A stretch of 64,000 bases of DNA from positions 45,937 to 109,936 of the forward strand of contig JASMDX010000033.1 of NCBI GenBank assembly GCA_030752605.1. Reading direction: 5' to 3'. The translations under genes were made by a program, and so were the position numbers. Shown piece after piece: positions 8,357 to 16,694 of the stretch. Source of the DNA: GCA-2731375 sp002731375 (GTDB lineage: Bacteria; Pseudomonadota; Alphaproteobacteria; GCA-2731375). The notes beneath the pieces are model-generated. The model worked only from the letters and a program-made list of their open reading frames with translations. It made no database searches and had not been told where the DNA came from. Within the stretch, counting starts at the first letter, position 1. Every line of letters begins with the position of its first letter.

Positions 8357-9280
8357 CTACTTGTTCAGGAAATGCAGGGGCAACCCGGGGCGCGGCCAGT
8401 CCATGGCAACTAGCTTGCCGGTGCCCGAAAGGGTGATGAACGCGGTTTTCAGGTCAGGGCCGCCAAAGCAGATGTTGGTGGTCATGACGTCGGGCATGGG
8501 GATGAATTCCACGATACCCCCCGTTGGCGCGGCGACGGTAATACCGCCCGTCATCAAAGTGGCGACGCAGATGTTGCCGTTGGCCTCCAGCGCCAGGGAA
8601 TCGAAACGCACATTGCCTTCGGGCGCCATGATTAGGTCGCCCCAGCCGACGGCGGGCCAGGGCTTTTTCGCGATTTCACCCTCGCCCACGATGTCCCAGG
8701 CGACCAGGCGGCCTGCGTCGGTCTCGGCGGCATAGACCCGGCTATCGTCCGGTGACAGGCCGATGCCGTTGGGTTGGAACAAGGGATGCACGGCCTCGAC
8801 AATCAGGCTGCCGTCTGAACGGGCATAATAAACCGCGCCACGGTCCAGATCCCGCGGCCGCGCCTTGCCCAAATCCGTGAACCAGAAATTACCATTCTTG
8901 TCGAAAACAATATCATTGGGGCCGCACAGGTGGTTGCCGTCACACTCGGTATACAAGGTCTCGACCTCGCCGGTTGCCAGGTCGACCCGCTGGATGGAGC
9001 CGGTGACGTAGTCGTCGGAGGCACCCGTTGTGTGCAAAATGCCGTCGTCGGTGCCCCAATTGAAGCCGCCGTTGTTACAGATATAGCATTTGCCGTCCGG
9101 GCCAATGGCCGCGCCGTTGGGGCCGCCGCCTGTCTTGGCGATGATCTCCTGGCTGCCGTCAGGCAGTACGCGGGTTAGGGTCTGACGCTCGATCTCCACT
9201 AGGATGACGCTGCCGTCGGGCATAGCGATGGGGCCTTCGGGAAAACGCAGGCCAGAGGTGATTTCTCTAAATTGGGTCAT
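8357..9280 (-). CDS. SMP-30/gluconolactonase/LRE family protein
   Basis: A 307-residue six-bladed beta-propeller of the SMP-30 / gluconolactonase family, divalent-metal lactonases that open sugar or other lactones. Family signatures seen are the opening FPEGP near residue 14, GGGPNGAAIGPDGKCYICNNGG near 50-70, the CGPNDIVFDKNGNFWFTD block near 118-135 and PNGIGLSPDD near 170. These supply the metal-binding Glu, Asn and Asp residues. It lies 21 bp downstream of the NIPSNAP gene on the same strand, a probable two-gene operon. The physiological lactone is not identifiable. Confidence 0.82.
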   Translation of the reverse strand: MTQFREITSGLRFPEGPIAMPDGSVILVEIERQTLTRVLPDGSQEIIAKTGGGPNGAAIGPDGKCYICNNGGFNWGTDDGILHTTGASDDYVTGSIQRVDLATGEVETLYTECDGNHLCGPNDIVFDKNGNFWFTDLGKARPRDLDRGAVYYARSDGSLIVEAVHPLFQPNGIGLSPDDSRVYAAETDAGRLVAWDIVGEGEIAKKPWPAVGWGDLIMAPEGNVRFDSLALEANGNICVATLMTGGITVAAPTGGIVEFIPMPDVMTTNICFGGPDLKTAFITLSGTGKLVAMDWPRPGLPLHFLNK

Positions 9281-9301
9281 TGGTATGCCTAATCTTGCTG
9301 T

Positions 9302-9937
9302 TTATTTCAGTGGTGAAAAGGATGCCGACAGCAACAGCATATTTCGCATCTCTTCCAGATGCTGTCCGGCCTGGCCCAGAAAGGCCTGCCAGTCAGGATC
9401 GGCCATGGCATTGGCCCGTGCTTCGGCACGGTGCGCCAGACTATCATAGACCCAAAGGTGCGAGACCTCATTCGGGTCCTCGGCCTCCGTTTGCCATAGG
9501 CAGACATTTTGCGAATGCCTCTCCCGCGCCGGCATGGCTTCCGAGATGGCCTTGATGAAGGCCGGGGCCGCACCCATGTGGGTTTTGTAATAGCGGTATT
9601 CATAGACATGATCCTCGCCACTGACCGGCTTGAGGGCAAGGCGGGGATGCATCAGGCGGATCTGCTGGCGCCGGATCAGTGGCTTTACATGGGCTACATA
9701 GTCGTTGACCCAGTCCGGGTTCTGCCCCAGCCGCGCCCTTGCATCGGTCCGGGCGTTGAGGTCGTCATAGGACCAAAGATGGGCGATCTGGTTCAGAGTG
9801 CCGAATTCGGTGAACCAATAGCCTTCGCACTTACCGCAGTCGTCACCCCGGATCACCATGGCGCGTTCTTGCGCCAGCTTCAGAAACTCCGGCACCTTGC
9901 CCGGCCACAAGGTGTAGATGCGCAGTTCATGTATCAA
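9302..9937 (-). CDS. NIPSNAP family protein (two domains)
   Basis: A 211-residue protein made of two ferredoxin-like NIPSNAP units. The first starts at MIHELRIYTLWPGKVPEFL and contains HLWSYDDLNARTDARARL. The second starts near residue 107 with YEYRYYKTHMG and repeats HLWVYDSLAHRAEARANAM. The repeated 'HLW.YD.L..R..AR' element shows an internal duplication. Bacterial NIPSNAP proteins have no well-established reaction but often sit beside catabolic enzymes. Here it is first in a likely operon with the SMP-30 lactonase. Confidence 0.82.
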   Translation of the reverse strand: MIHELRIYTLWPGKVPEFLKLAQERAMVIRGDDCGKCEGYWFTEFGTLNQIAHLWSYDDLNARTDARARLGQNPDWVNDYVAHVKPLIRRQQIRLMHPRLALKPVSGEDHVYEYRYYKTHMGAAPAFIKAISEAMPARERHSQNVCLWQTEAEDPNEVSHLWVYDSLAHRAEARANAMADPDWQAFLGQAGQHLEEMRNMLLLSASFSPLK

Positions 9938-10034
9938 GATATGGTCCCTCCATTTGGCCGTGATCTTGCCAAGGGCGCGCCGCTATGACAACTACCTTGC
10001 TGAATGAAAGGCGCTATCGGCGCGAATAGAGGTC

Positions 10035-10457
10035 ATGATACAGGTTACCGAACATATCCAACTGTCTGAGGACGAGATTGAGGAACGTTTTATCCGCGCC
10101 CCGGGTCCGGGCGGGCAGAATGTGAACAAGGTCGCCACGGCGGTGCAATTGCGTTTCGATGCCGCCAACAGCCCGGCCCTGTCCGCCCCATTGCTGCGCC
10201 GTTTGCGGCCCTTGGCAGGCAGCCGCATGACCCAGGCCGGCGTTATCGTGCTGACCGCCAGTCAGTATCGCAGCCAGGAGCGCAACCGCCAGGATGCCGT
10301 GGCCCGTCTGGTAGATTTGATCCGAAAGGCCGCGACACCACCCAAACACCGCCATCCGACCAAACCAAGTATGGGCGCCAAGCGTCGGCGGATGGATAGC
10401 AAGAAAAAGCGCGGCAACGTGAAAAAAAACCGTGGCCGCGTGACACCACACGATTGA
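10035..10457 (+). CDS. arfB: Alternative ribosome-rescue peptidyl-tRNA hydrolase ArfB
   Basis: ArfB (YaeJ/ICT1 family) enters ribosomes stalled on broken mRNA and hydrolyses the peptidyl-tRNA. The 140-residue protein has the catalytic GGQ loop in the form RAPGPGGQNVNKV near residues 22-34. A lysine/arginine-rich C-terminal tail follows (KHRHPTKPSMGAKRRR then DSKKKRGNVKKNRGR), which in this family binds the mRNA channel. It lacks the codon-recognition domain of RF1/RF2, as expected for the family. It begins a plus-strand run with the SDR that follows after 12 bp. Confidence 0.93.
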   Translation: MIQVTEHIQLSEDEIEERFIRAPGPGGQNVNKVATAVQLRFDAANSPALSAPLLRRLRPLAGSRMTQAGVIVLTASQYRSQERNRQDAVARLVDLIRKAATPPKHRHPTKPSMGAKRRRMDSKKKRGNVKKNRGRVTPHD

Positions 10458-10469
10458 AGGAGAGCTCCC

Positions 10470-11240
10470 ATGCGATTTGAGAACAAAGCCGTCATCGTCA
10501 CGGGTGGCTCGTCGGGCATAGGCCGGGCAATTTGCCGTCAGCTGGCGGCGGAAGGCGCGGCGGTGACGATCTTTGACCGCACCGAAGAGGTACGCGAAGG
10601 CGGGCGCGCGACGGCAACGGAAATTACCGAGGCGGGTGGCACGGCCTCTTTCGTGTCCGGCGACGTGGCTTCATGGGATGATCTGGAGAGCGTGATCAGC
10701 TGCGCCGTGGCGGAACATGGCCGTCTGGATGTGATGATCAACAATGCGGCTATATCCGTGGGCAAACCGCTATTGGACACGTCGGAGGATGAGTGGGATC
10801 AGGTCATGGCGGTAAACGCCAAGGGTGTTTTTCTGGGTTGCAAGCGCGCGGTACAGCAGTTTTTGACCCAGGAACCGCGGGCCGAGGCGCGCGGGCGGAT
10901 CGTCAACATATCCTCGCAGCATGGCATGATTTCCTCGCCCGGCGACATCGCCTATGGCACGGGTAAGGCGGCGGTGGTTTATATGACCCGGCAGATCGCC
11001 GCCGACTATGGCGCTCAGCAAATCATCTGCAACGCCGTGGCGCCGGGCAAGATCATCACCGGCAAGCTGGGCCGCGCCAACGACGCGGAACTGATCGACT
11101 ATTCGGAACGCCGTACGCCGCTGCCGCGTTTGGGTCAGCCTGATGATGTAGCCTCCGCCGTGGCCTTTCTGGCCAGTGACGAGGCGCGCTATATTACCGG
11201 CGAGAATCTGATGGTGGACGGGGGCTGGATGGCGGCATGA
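10470..11240 (+). CDS. SDR family oxidoreductase
   Basis: A 256-residue classical SDR. It shows TGGSSGIG near residue 11, NNAA near 92, the catalytic Ser in NISSQHG near 148, YGTGK near 162, and the family ending ITGENLMVDGGWMAA. A cytoplasmic NAD(P)-dependent alcohol or ketone oxidoreductase is expected; the substrate is unknown. An AAGGAGAG ribosome site lies before the ATG. Its stop overlaps the start of the DUF952 gene as ATGA, so both are coupled. Confidence 0.87.
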   Translation: MRFENKAVIVTGGSSGIGRAICRQLAAEGAAVTIFDRTEEVREGGRATATEITEAGGTASFVSGDVASWDDLESVISCAVAEHGRLDVMINNAAISVGKPLLDTSEDEWDQVMAVNAKGVFLGCKRAVQQFLTQEPRAEARGRIVNISSQHGMISSPGDIAYGTGKAAVVYMTRQIAADYGAQQIICNAVAPGKIITGKLGRANDAELIDYSERRTPLPRLGQPDDVASAVAFLASDEARYITGENLMVDGGWMAA

Positions 11241-11617
11241 GCGAGAAAACAATCTATCACGTTTGTGAAACGGCGGCCTGGCAGGAAGCCCAGGCCGATG
11301 GCATCTATACCGGCTCCACCGATGATCGGCGTGACGGCTTCATGCATTTCTCTACATTTGCTCAGGTCCGTACTTCCGTTGCCATTCATCGGGCTAGGCA
11401 GGCGGGCCTAACCATGCTTTTGGTGGCGTCTGACAAGCTCGGCCCGGCCCTGAAATGGGAGGCCTCGCGCGGTGGGCAGCTATTCCCGCATTTGTATGGT
11501 GATCTGCCTATGGATGCGGTAATCGAAGCCGTCGACCTGCCTCTGGGGCCGGACGGCATGCATCGGTTTCCTGATAGCTATCCAGGTTTGGAAGATGAAG
11601 TCTCTTCGTCTGGGTAA
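11237..11617 (+). CDS. DUF952 domain-containing protein
   Basis: A 126-residue DUF952 protein. The family pattern is clear: IYHVCETAAWQEAQADGIY at the N-terminus, DGFMHFSTFAQV near residue 33, then LKWEASRGGQLFPHLYGDL near 74-92 and a PLPLG-like end (VDLPLGPDG). Members are small proteins often related to, or fused with, glutathione S-transferase-like or ADP-ribosyltransferase-like folds. No reaction is firmly known. It overlaps the preceding SDR by 4 bp. Confidence 0.87.
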   Translation: MSEKTIYHVCETAAWQEAQADGIYTGSTDDRRDGFMHFSTFAQVRTSVAIHRARQAGLTMLLVASDKLGPALKWEASRGGQLFPHLYGDLPMDAVIEAVDLPLGPDGMHRFPDSYPGLEDEVSSSG

Positions 11618-11771
11618 ACGTCAAAATCTAACGATTGGCCTTTGTTTCCTGACGCCTTTTTCACGATTTTCAATGCCTGAATTTCACGCAGCAATTCTAG
11701 ACGGCATTGACTGGGTATTCTAAGCTGTCAAGCATACCTAGGTCCGGGGTGAGGGGAAACAGGAGAAGGCT

Positions 11772-12743
11772 ATGACTTCGGTATCACTGGAAACGGACGG
11801 GGAAAGTGATTCCAACAACGGTACACCGCTTATCACGCCGCTGACCCTTCATATTGGCGCCGAAATCTCGGGCGTGGATCTCAGCCGGCCGATGACGCCG
11901 GCGCTCTGCCAGTCGATCAACGACGCCATGGTTAAGTGGAAGGTGATTTTCTTCCGCAATCAGAACCTGGACCACACTGCCCATGTCGCCATGGCCCGGC
12001 AGTTCGGCCAACCGACCATCGGTCACGCCGTGTTCGGCCATGAGGACGGTTATCCCGAGATTTACTCAATCGCCAAGAACCGGACCGCCAACAGCCACCG
12101 TGAGGAACGGCTGGCAACCCCATGGGTCGGCTGGCACACGGATATTACCGCCGCCGTCAATCCACCCTTGGCCGCGATCCTGCGCGGCGTGACCGTGCCG
12201 CCTTTTGGCGGCGATACTATGTGGACCAATCTCGCCGTTGCCTATGACGCACTGTCGGCGCCGATAAAACAGTTGGTAGACGGTCTGCGCTGTATCCATG
12301 CCTTCGCGCCGCCCGCCGGCGCCAAGACAGTTGATGCATACGATAACAGCGTCAAGCGCCGGACCTTGAAGACCGAGCATCCCATGGTCACCGTGCATCC
12401 CGAAACAGGCGAACGGCTATTGTTTCTTAGCCCCTCGTTTGTGAAGTCAATCATTGGGGTTAGTCCCCGGGAAAGCCAGCGGTTATTGGAAATGCTGTGG
12501 GAGCATCTGGTGCGGCCTGAATTCACCGTGCGCTTCAAATGGAATGCCGGCGACATCGCCATGTGGGATAACCGCTCCACCGCGCATCTGCCGCCGAACG
12601 ATATCTTCGATTCCAATTTTGACCGCCAACTTTACCGTATCACCTTGGTTGGTGATGTCCCCCGCGGTATCGACGGCGAACCGTCGAAGCCGCTTGAGGG
12701 CGATCCGATTTTGTCGGTGGAAGAGGAATTGGCACACCGTTAA
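11772..12743 (+). CDS. TauD/TfdA-family Fe(II)/2-oxoglutarate dioxygenase
   Basis: A 323-residue non-heme iron oxygenase of the taurine/2,4-D dioxygenase family. It opens with TLHIGAEISGVDLSRP. The iron triad is visible as His and Asp in GWHTDIT near residue 120 and a distal His in DNRSTAHLPP near 266. The 2-oxoglutarate-binding Arg is in RQLYRITLVGD near 285. Such enzymes hydroxylate next to a heteroatom and release sulfite, a phenol or similar, consuming 2-oxoglutarate and O2. An AGGAGAAGGC ribosome site precedes the ATG. It converges with the LLM oxidoreductase gene with only 3 bp between the stop codons. The substrate is unknown. Confidence 0.89.
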   Translation: MTSVSLETDGESDSNNGTPLITPLTLHIGAEISGVDLSRPMTPALCQSINDAMVKWKVIFFRNQNLDHTAHVAMARQFGQPTIGHAVFGHEDGYPEIYSIAKNRTANSHREERLATPWVGWHTDITAAVNPPLAAILRGVTVPPFGGDTMWTNLAVAYDALSAPIKQLVDGLRCIHAFAPPAGAKTVDAYDNSVKRRTLKTEHPMVTVHPETGERLLFLSPSFVKSIIGVSPRESQRLLEMLWEHLVRPEFTVRFKWNAGDIAMWDNRSTAHLPPNDIFDSNFDRQLYRITLVGDVPRGIDGEPSKPLEGDPILSVEEELAHR

Positions 12744-12746
12744 GAG

Positions 12747-13619
12747 TTAGCCCAACCGTTCCTGAATGGGCGCGATAACTTCCGCCGCGTAGCGTTCCAG
12801 CTTTTCGCCGAAGTCTCCTTCGAAGATTGCGGACGGTATGGCGAAACGGCTAGCGCCTAGTTCCGCCATACGTTGGGCAGAACCAACCGGATCCTCTGGA
12901 TCCAAGCCCGTGGTGATCTGTACCTGGTTGGGATCGCGGCCCACTTTTTCAGCCTCCTGGCGCACCGTTGCCAGCAACGGCTTGATATCCCCGGCCCATC
13001 CCGTGGCCGGAAAATAACCATTGCCCAGACGGCCCGCCCGCCGGGCTGCGAATTCGCTGTGCCCGCCAATGATAATTGGCAGATCGGCCTGGATCGGCTT
13101 GGGGTTACAGTTCATGTCATCGAAGTTGACGAATTCGCCGTGATAGGCCACCTCGTCCGTGGCCCACAGGGTGCGCATGGCTTTGATATATTCATCCGTG
13201 CGCTTGCCCCGGCGCGCGAAGGGAATGCCCAGGGCGTCGAACTCCTCTTCCAGCCAGCCGACGCCGATGCCCAACTCCATCCGGCCACCGGACATGTAGT
13301 CCATGGTGGCGATCTGTTTCGCCAGGACCAGGGGATTGCGTTGGGGTAAGATTAACACGCCGGTCATGAAACGCAGCCGGTCGGTGCGTGCAGCCACATG
13401 GGTCATCCAGACCAGGGGATCGGGCAATGGTGTTAGGTGATCGCCCGGTAGTTTGCCCGTGGGCGAGTAGGGATAGGTGGAGTTATAGTTTGTCGGCAGC
13501 ACCACATGTTCGATGGTGACGGCAAAGGAAAAGCCCACCCGCTCCGCCACTTGGCAGAATTCCACCGCCCGGTCCGGTTCGGGAAAAATGAAGTTTGCGA
13601 AATGCACCCCGAATTCCAT
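12747..13619 (-). CDS. LLM class F420/FMN-dependent oxidoreductase
   Basis: A 290-residue luciferase-like monooxygenase-fold (TIM-barrel) flavin or F420 enzyme. Features are the N-terminal MEFGVHFANFIFPEPD, the AVTIEHVVLP region near residue 33, TGVLILPQRNPLVLAKQIATMD near 85-106, and GRMELGIGVGWLEEEFDALG near 112-131. The last is the cofactor-binding block of the F420-associated branch (TIGR03619-like). It is the last gene of a minus-strand pair with the TupA-like gene. The cofactor choice between F420 and FMN cannot be settled by eye, and no F420 biosynthesis gene is in the window. Confidence 0.85.
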   Translation of the reverse strand: MEFGVHFANFIFPEPDRAVEFCQVAERVGFSFAVTIEHVVLPTNYNSTYPYSPTGKLPGDHLTPLPDPLVWMTHVAARTDRLRFMTGVLILPQRNPLVLAKQIATMDYMSGGRMELGIGVGWLEEEFDALGIPFARRGKRTDEYIKAMRTLWATDEVAYHGEFVNFDDMNCNPKPIQADLPIIIGGHSEFAARRAGRLGNGYFPATGWAGDIKPLLATVRQEAEKVGRDPNQVQITTGLDPEDPVGSAQRMAELGASRFAIPSAIFEGDFGEKLERYAAEVIAPIQERLG

Positions 13620-13632
13620 GGCGATGATCCTC

Positions 13633-14466
13633 CTATTCGGCGTTGGGAGTAAACAGTTTCTTACCCCCTACGGTAACGGCGGCAATAGCTGCCTGTCCAG
13701 CCGGTGCGGTCAGCCAAGCCATGAAGATGCGGAAATCGGCCGCTTTGACGTGGGGGTGGCGGGAGGGGTTGACCATGATAACGCTGTATTGATTGCGCAG
13801 GCCTGGATCGGCCTTGTCAAAGATCGGGGCCATTCCGCCTCTGTCGTGATAGCTTAGCCAAGTACCCCGGTCGGTCAGGGTATAGCCGTTTGTGGCGGTG
13901 GCCATGCGCAGGGTGGCGCCCATGCCTGAGCCGGTCTCCATATACCAGATGCCGGAGCCCGGTTTGGGATCAACCTTGGCAGTCCTCCACAACCCAAGTT
14001 CCTTTTTGTGGGTGCCGCTATCATCCGTGCGGGAGATAAAGGGCGCGCCATTTGCCGCGATACGGCGTAGGGCCTCGGATACATCGCCGGCGCCGGCGGC
14101 ATTGGCGGGATCGTGTTTGGGCCCGGCGATCAGGAACTGGTTGTACATGACCAATCGGCGATCAACGCCGAAACCAGCCTTGATAAAGGCCTCTTCCGAG
14201 GGCGGGTGATGCACCAGCAAGCCGTCCGCATCACCGTTCCGCGATAGGCGTAGGGCCTGGCCGGTGCCGACCGCGATGACATGTACGGCGATGCCGGTGC
14301 TTTTGCTGAAAATCGGCAGTATCCGGTCGTACAGACCGGAAGCGACGGTGGATGTGGTCGATGCCAGGGTTATGAATCGCTCAGCCGCCATGCCCCGAGA
14401 GGGTGCGGCAACGGAAATTGTCAGCAGTGGCAGAGCGATTATGGCTCTTACTATGATCTTCAACAT
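13633..14466 (-). CDS. TupA-like tungstate/molybdate-type periplasmic substrate-binding protein
   Basis: About 277 residues from the ATG at 14466, which is followed by a typical signal peptide (LKIIVRAIIALPLLTISVAAPSRGMA). The mature part starts ERFITLASTTSTVASGLYD, the family's oxyanion-binding STTST motif. It continues with GTGQALRLSRNGDADGLLVHH near 65-85, SRTDDSGTHKKEL near 140 and MGATLRMA near 178. TupA binds tungstate (or molybdate) for an ABC importer. No permease or ATPase gene (TupB/TupC) is adjacent, so it is an orphan here. A further upstream in-frame ATG at 14502 is possible but would spoil the signal peptide. Confidence 0.78.
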   Translation of the reverse strand: MLKIIVRAIIALPLLTISVAAPSRGMAAERFITLASTTSTVASGLYDRILPIFSKSTGIAVHVIAVGTGQALRLSRNGDADGLLVHHPPSEEAFIKAGFGVDRRLVMYNQFLIAGPKHDPANAAGAGDVSEALRRIAANGAPFISRTDDSGTHKKELGLWRTAKVDPKPGSGIWYMETGSGMGATLRMATATNGYTLTDRGTWLSYHDRGGMAPIFDKADPGLRNQYSVIMVNPSRHPHVKAADFRIFMAWLTAPAGQAAIAAVTVGGKKLFTPNAE

Positions 14467-14547
14467 GGGCCGTAACATGCCGCAAGCGCCATCGCCGGGC
14501 AACCGCCTCTCGCGGACAATTCTGCATTGATCTGCTATCGTGCCACC

Positions 14548-15021
14548 ATGAAATTCCCCATGACCATACGGATTGATCAGTCCGATCAGTACATTTTTGA
14601 CAACCCGGCCCAGTCCGGCGAATGGGCCGTCTCCGGCGCCTTCGTCTTTGCGGGCGGGGATAGAGACCCCGCGAACCTGGACGGCGCCGACGAGATTGCT
14701 TTCGCCACCGCCTTCATGGGCACGGCGAGTTTCGGCTGGTCAACCTTCGTCATCGTCCAAGAGATAGAGATGGCGGACTTCGAAACGGTCGTCGAAACCT
14801 TGACTGATCATTTCATGGCCCACTACATCGCACCCAACCGGGATGCCGCGATGACCGCGGCTCGTGAAGAAGCCGACTTTGCTGCTTCCCTATGTGATCA
14901 TCCGCTCGGCACTCTGCTGGGCATTGAACGGTCCATTGGCGATGACGGTGTCACCGAACAATTCCGTATCGTCGATGGCCAAGCCGAAAGTGCCCATGGT
15001 GTTGCCTGGAATAAGGATTAG
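14548..15021 (+). CDS. DUF6505-like hypothetical protein
   Basis: A 157-residue acidic protein from the ATG at 14548 (KFPMTIRIDQSDQYIFDN); an in-frame ATG at 14527 is less likely. It contains GEWAVSGAFVFAGG near residue 23, then ATAFMGTASFGWSTFVIVQEIE near 53-74, and a helical C-terminal half. The pattern recalls DUF6505, uncharacterized proteobacterial proteins; that match is from memory and moderate. There is no signal peptide or membrane segment. It is divergent from the TupA-like gene and precedes the enoyl-CoA hydratase by 65 bp. Function unknown. Confidence 0.62.
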   Translation: MKFPMTIRIDQSDQYIFDNPAQSGEWAVSGAFVFAGGDRDPANLDGADEIAFATAFMGTASFGWSTFVIVQEIEMADFETVVETLTDHFMAHYIAPNRDAAMTAAREEADFAASLCDHPLGTLLGIERSIGDDGVTEQFRIVDGQAESAHGVAWNKD

Positions 15022-15086
15022 AGCCTAATGTCCTGGTTCAGAAACTATCAACCCACCAATGCCCCTGGCGGCGGGAGACTTTAGAC

Positions 15087-15884
15087 ATGGCTGTTGTCGA
15101 GACGGAGCGTCACGGACAAATTTTTGTGGTCAGGATGAACCGGCCTGAGCGTCTGAACGCCTTGAATACGGAAATGCGCACCATGCTGGCGGAAATCTGG
15201 ACGGAATTCCGGGAAAGCAAAGAATTGGAAGTTGCCATTTTCACCGGCACGGGGCGGGGTTTTTGCGCCGGCGAGGATATGAAGGAAACCTTGGAGCATG
15301 GCAGGCCCGGCGGGAAGGTCTTGCAGCTGTCGGATCCCTATCGGGACGGAACATTGGAAAAGCCGGTGATTGGAGCCATTAACGGCTTTGCCATGGGCGG
15401 CGGCTTTATGCTGGCGGAAGGCGCGGACCTACGCGTGGCCGTGCACGAGGCGGTGTTCGAGATCTCGGAAGCTAAGCGTTGGTTGCTGGGCGGCTACAAC
15501 CACGGCCACATCGCCAATCTGCCCTATGCGGTGGCCATGGAGATGGCATTGGGCTTCCGCTTCACGGCGCAGCGTTTTTACGAGATTGGCTTTGTGAACC
15601 GGGTGGTGGATGCGGATCAGTTGATGCCGACGGCAATGGAGATGGCAGAGCATCTGTTGACCTTGCCGCCCGCCTCCCGTGTCAACACGGTGCACATGAT
15701 GCGCCAGATGCGTCCCGCCGTAGCGCCGGACATGGAGCACCTGGCCGGTGCCCTGCACGATCATGGCGCCAAGAGCGATCTGATGGAATCACGCGCCGCC
15801 TTTGCCGAGAAACGCAGGCCGAACTTCAAGGGCTGGGACGATCCCGATGACCGCTACCGCACCCCGACTCTGGATGATCTCTAA
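15087..15884 (+). CDS. Enoyl-CoA hydratase/isomerase (crotonase) family protein
   Basis: A 265-residue crotonase-fold protein. The CoA/oxyanion-hole block GTGRGFCAGEDMKE lies near residues 55-68, and the second oxyanion block AINGFAMGGGFMLAEGADLR near 97-116. At the usual second catalytic-Glu site it reads FEISEAKRWLLGG. It ends in AEKRRPNFKGWDDP. The exact reaction (hydratase, isomerase or hydrolase) is not determined. It is followed by a large hairpin at 15885-15999, and the next gene is convergent. Confidence 0.86.
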   Translation: MAVVETERHGQIFVVRMNRPERLNALNTEMRTMLAEIWTEFRESKELEVAIFTGTGRGFCAGEDMKETLEHGRPGGKVLQLSDPYRDGTLEKPVIGAINGFAMGGGFMLAEGADLRVAVHEAVFEISEAKRWLLGGYNHGHIANLPYAVAMEMALGFRFTAQRFYEIGFVNRVVDADQLMPTAMEMAEHLLTLPPASRVNTVHMMRQMRPAVAPDMEHLAGALHDHGAKSDLMESRAAFAEKRRPNFKGWDDPDDRYRTPTLDDL

Positions 15885-15999
15885 ACCATTTTCGATATTC
15901 ATCGAGTCGTCCGGCCGCCCCCCTCCTGGCCACCCACGGGATCATACTCATTGGGTGGCCGGGAGGGGCGCGGGTGGGCAAGTCATTTCGGAAAATGGT
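15885..15999. terminator. Nested long inverted repeat between convergent genes (candidate bidirectional terminator)
   Basis: Two nested dyads lie between the stops of the hydratase and sulfotransferase genes. The outer arms are ACCATTTTC (15885-15893) and GAAAATGGT (15991-15999), a perfect 9-bp pair. The inner arms are CCCCTCCTGGCCACCC (15920-15935) and GGGTGGCCGGGAGGGG (15953-15968), pairing at 15 of 16 positions around a 17-nt loop. There is no long T tract, so intrinsic termination is an inference from position and symmetry. Confidence 0.55.
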
Positions 16000-16012
16000 C
16001 TAGTGTCCTAGG

Positions 16013-16672
16013 TCAGGCCCGGCTGGCCACAGCCTGACGGGCGGCGACGCGTTCCTGAAACTCCTGGGTATTGTTGGTCCGGGGGAAGGGAATGTCGGGT
16101 ACCGGTAGGCTTAGGAAAGCGCACAATGGCACCCAACCCTCGGCCACGTCAAAGACCAGCAGGCGCTCGGCGGGCAGGCCGGCTTTGACCTCCTCGATAT
16201 TGCGGCGATAGATCGCCAGGGCATGTTCCTTGTCGGTCAGATTGCCGCCGAAAACCTTGTTGACAATCAGGTCTTTTGACATACGCCGCGTTCGCAACCG
16301 ATCCTTATCGTAGACAGCGTCCTTGTTTTGGAAGCCGAGGAAGATGGTGTTGGAAATGCTGTTCCACCAGGCATCTTCGTCGCGCAGGGTCAGGATTACT
16401 TTAGCGTCCGGATAAAATTCCGATAGAGACCGCCAGAAATGGCAGGCCGGCCAATCGACGCAGGAACTATAGCCAGTCAGGATATCGGCCCAATCCGCCT
16501 CGCCGCCCACCGGGTCTGTTTGGGCCGCGTCGTACCAGGCGTCCGCGTTCTCGGGCCGATTGATAACTTCCATCATGTGATAGCAGGGCCCTAGGCCCAG
16601 ATGCTCCAAGGCACCTTTCGTAGACAGCGTGCCTGTGCGGCCAAAACCGGCGCCGATTACCTTGATCGTCAT
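16013..16672 (-). CDS. Sulfotransferase family protein
   Basis: A 219-residue P-loop sulfotransferase-like protein from the ATG at 16672. It starts TIKVIGAGFGRTGTLSTKGALEHLG, the PAPS 5'-phosphosulfate-binding loop in the form GRTGTLS. It continues with VDWPACHFWRSL near residue 75, and KVILTLRDEDAWWNSI near 93-108, the conserved 3'-phosphate-binding region with Arg. Such enzymes move sulfate from PAPS to an alcohol or amine. It lies 22 bp downstream of the amidohydrolase gene on the same strand. The acceptor is unknown. Confidence 0.78.
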   Translation of the reverse strand: MTIKVIGAGFGRTGTLSTKGALEHLGLGPCYHMMEVINRPENADAWYDAAQTDPVGGEADWADILTGYSSCVDWPACHFWRSLSEFYPDAKVILTLRDEDAWWNSISNTIFLGFQNKDAVYDKDRLRTRRMSKDLIVNKVFGGNLTDKEHALAIYRRNIEEVKAGLPAERLLVFDVAEGWVPLCAFLSLPVPDIPFPRTNNTQEFQERVAARQAVASRA

Positions 16673-16694
16673 ACAGATGTTCTCGTGCAAATTC

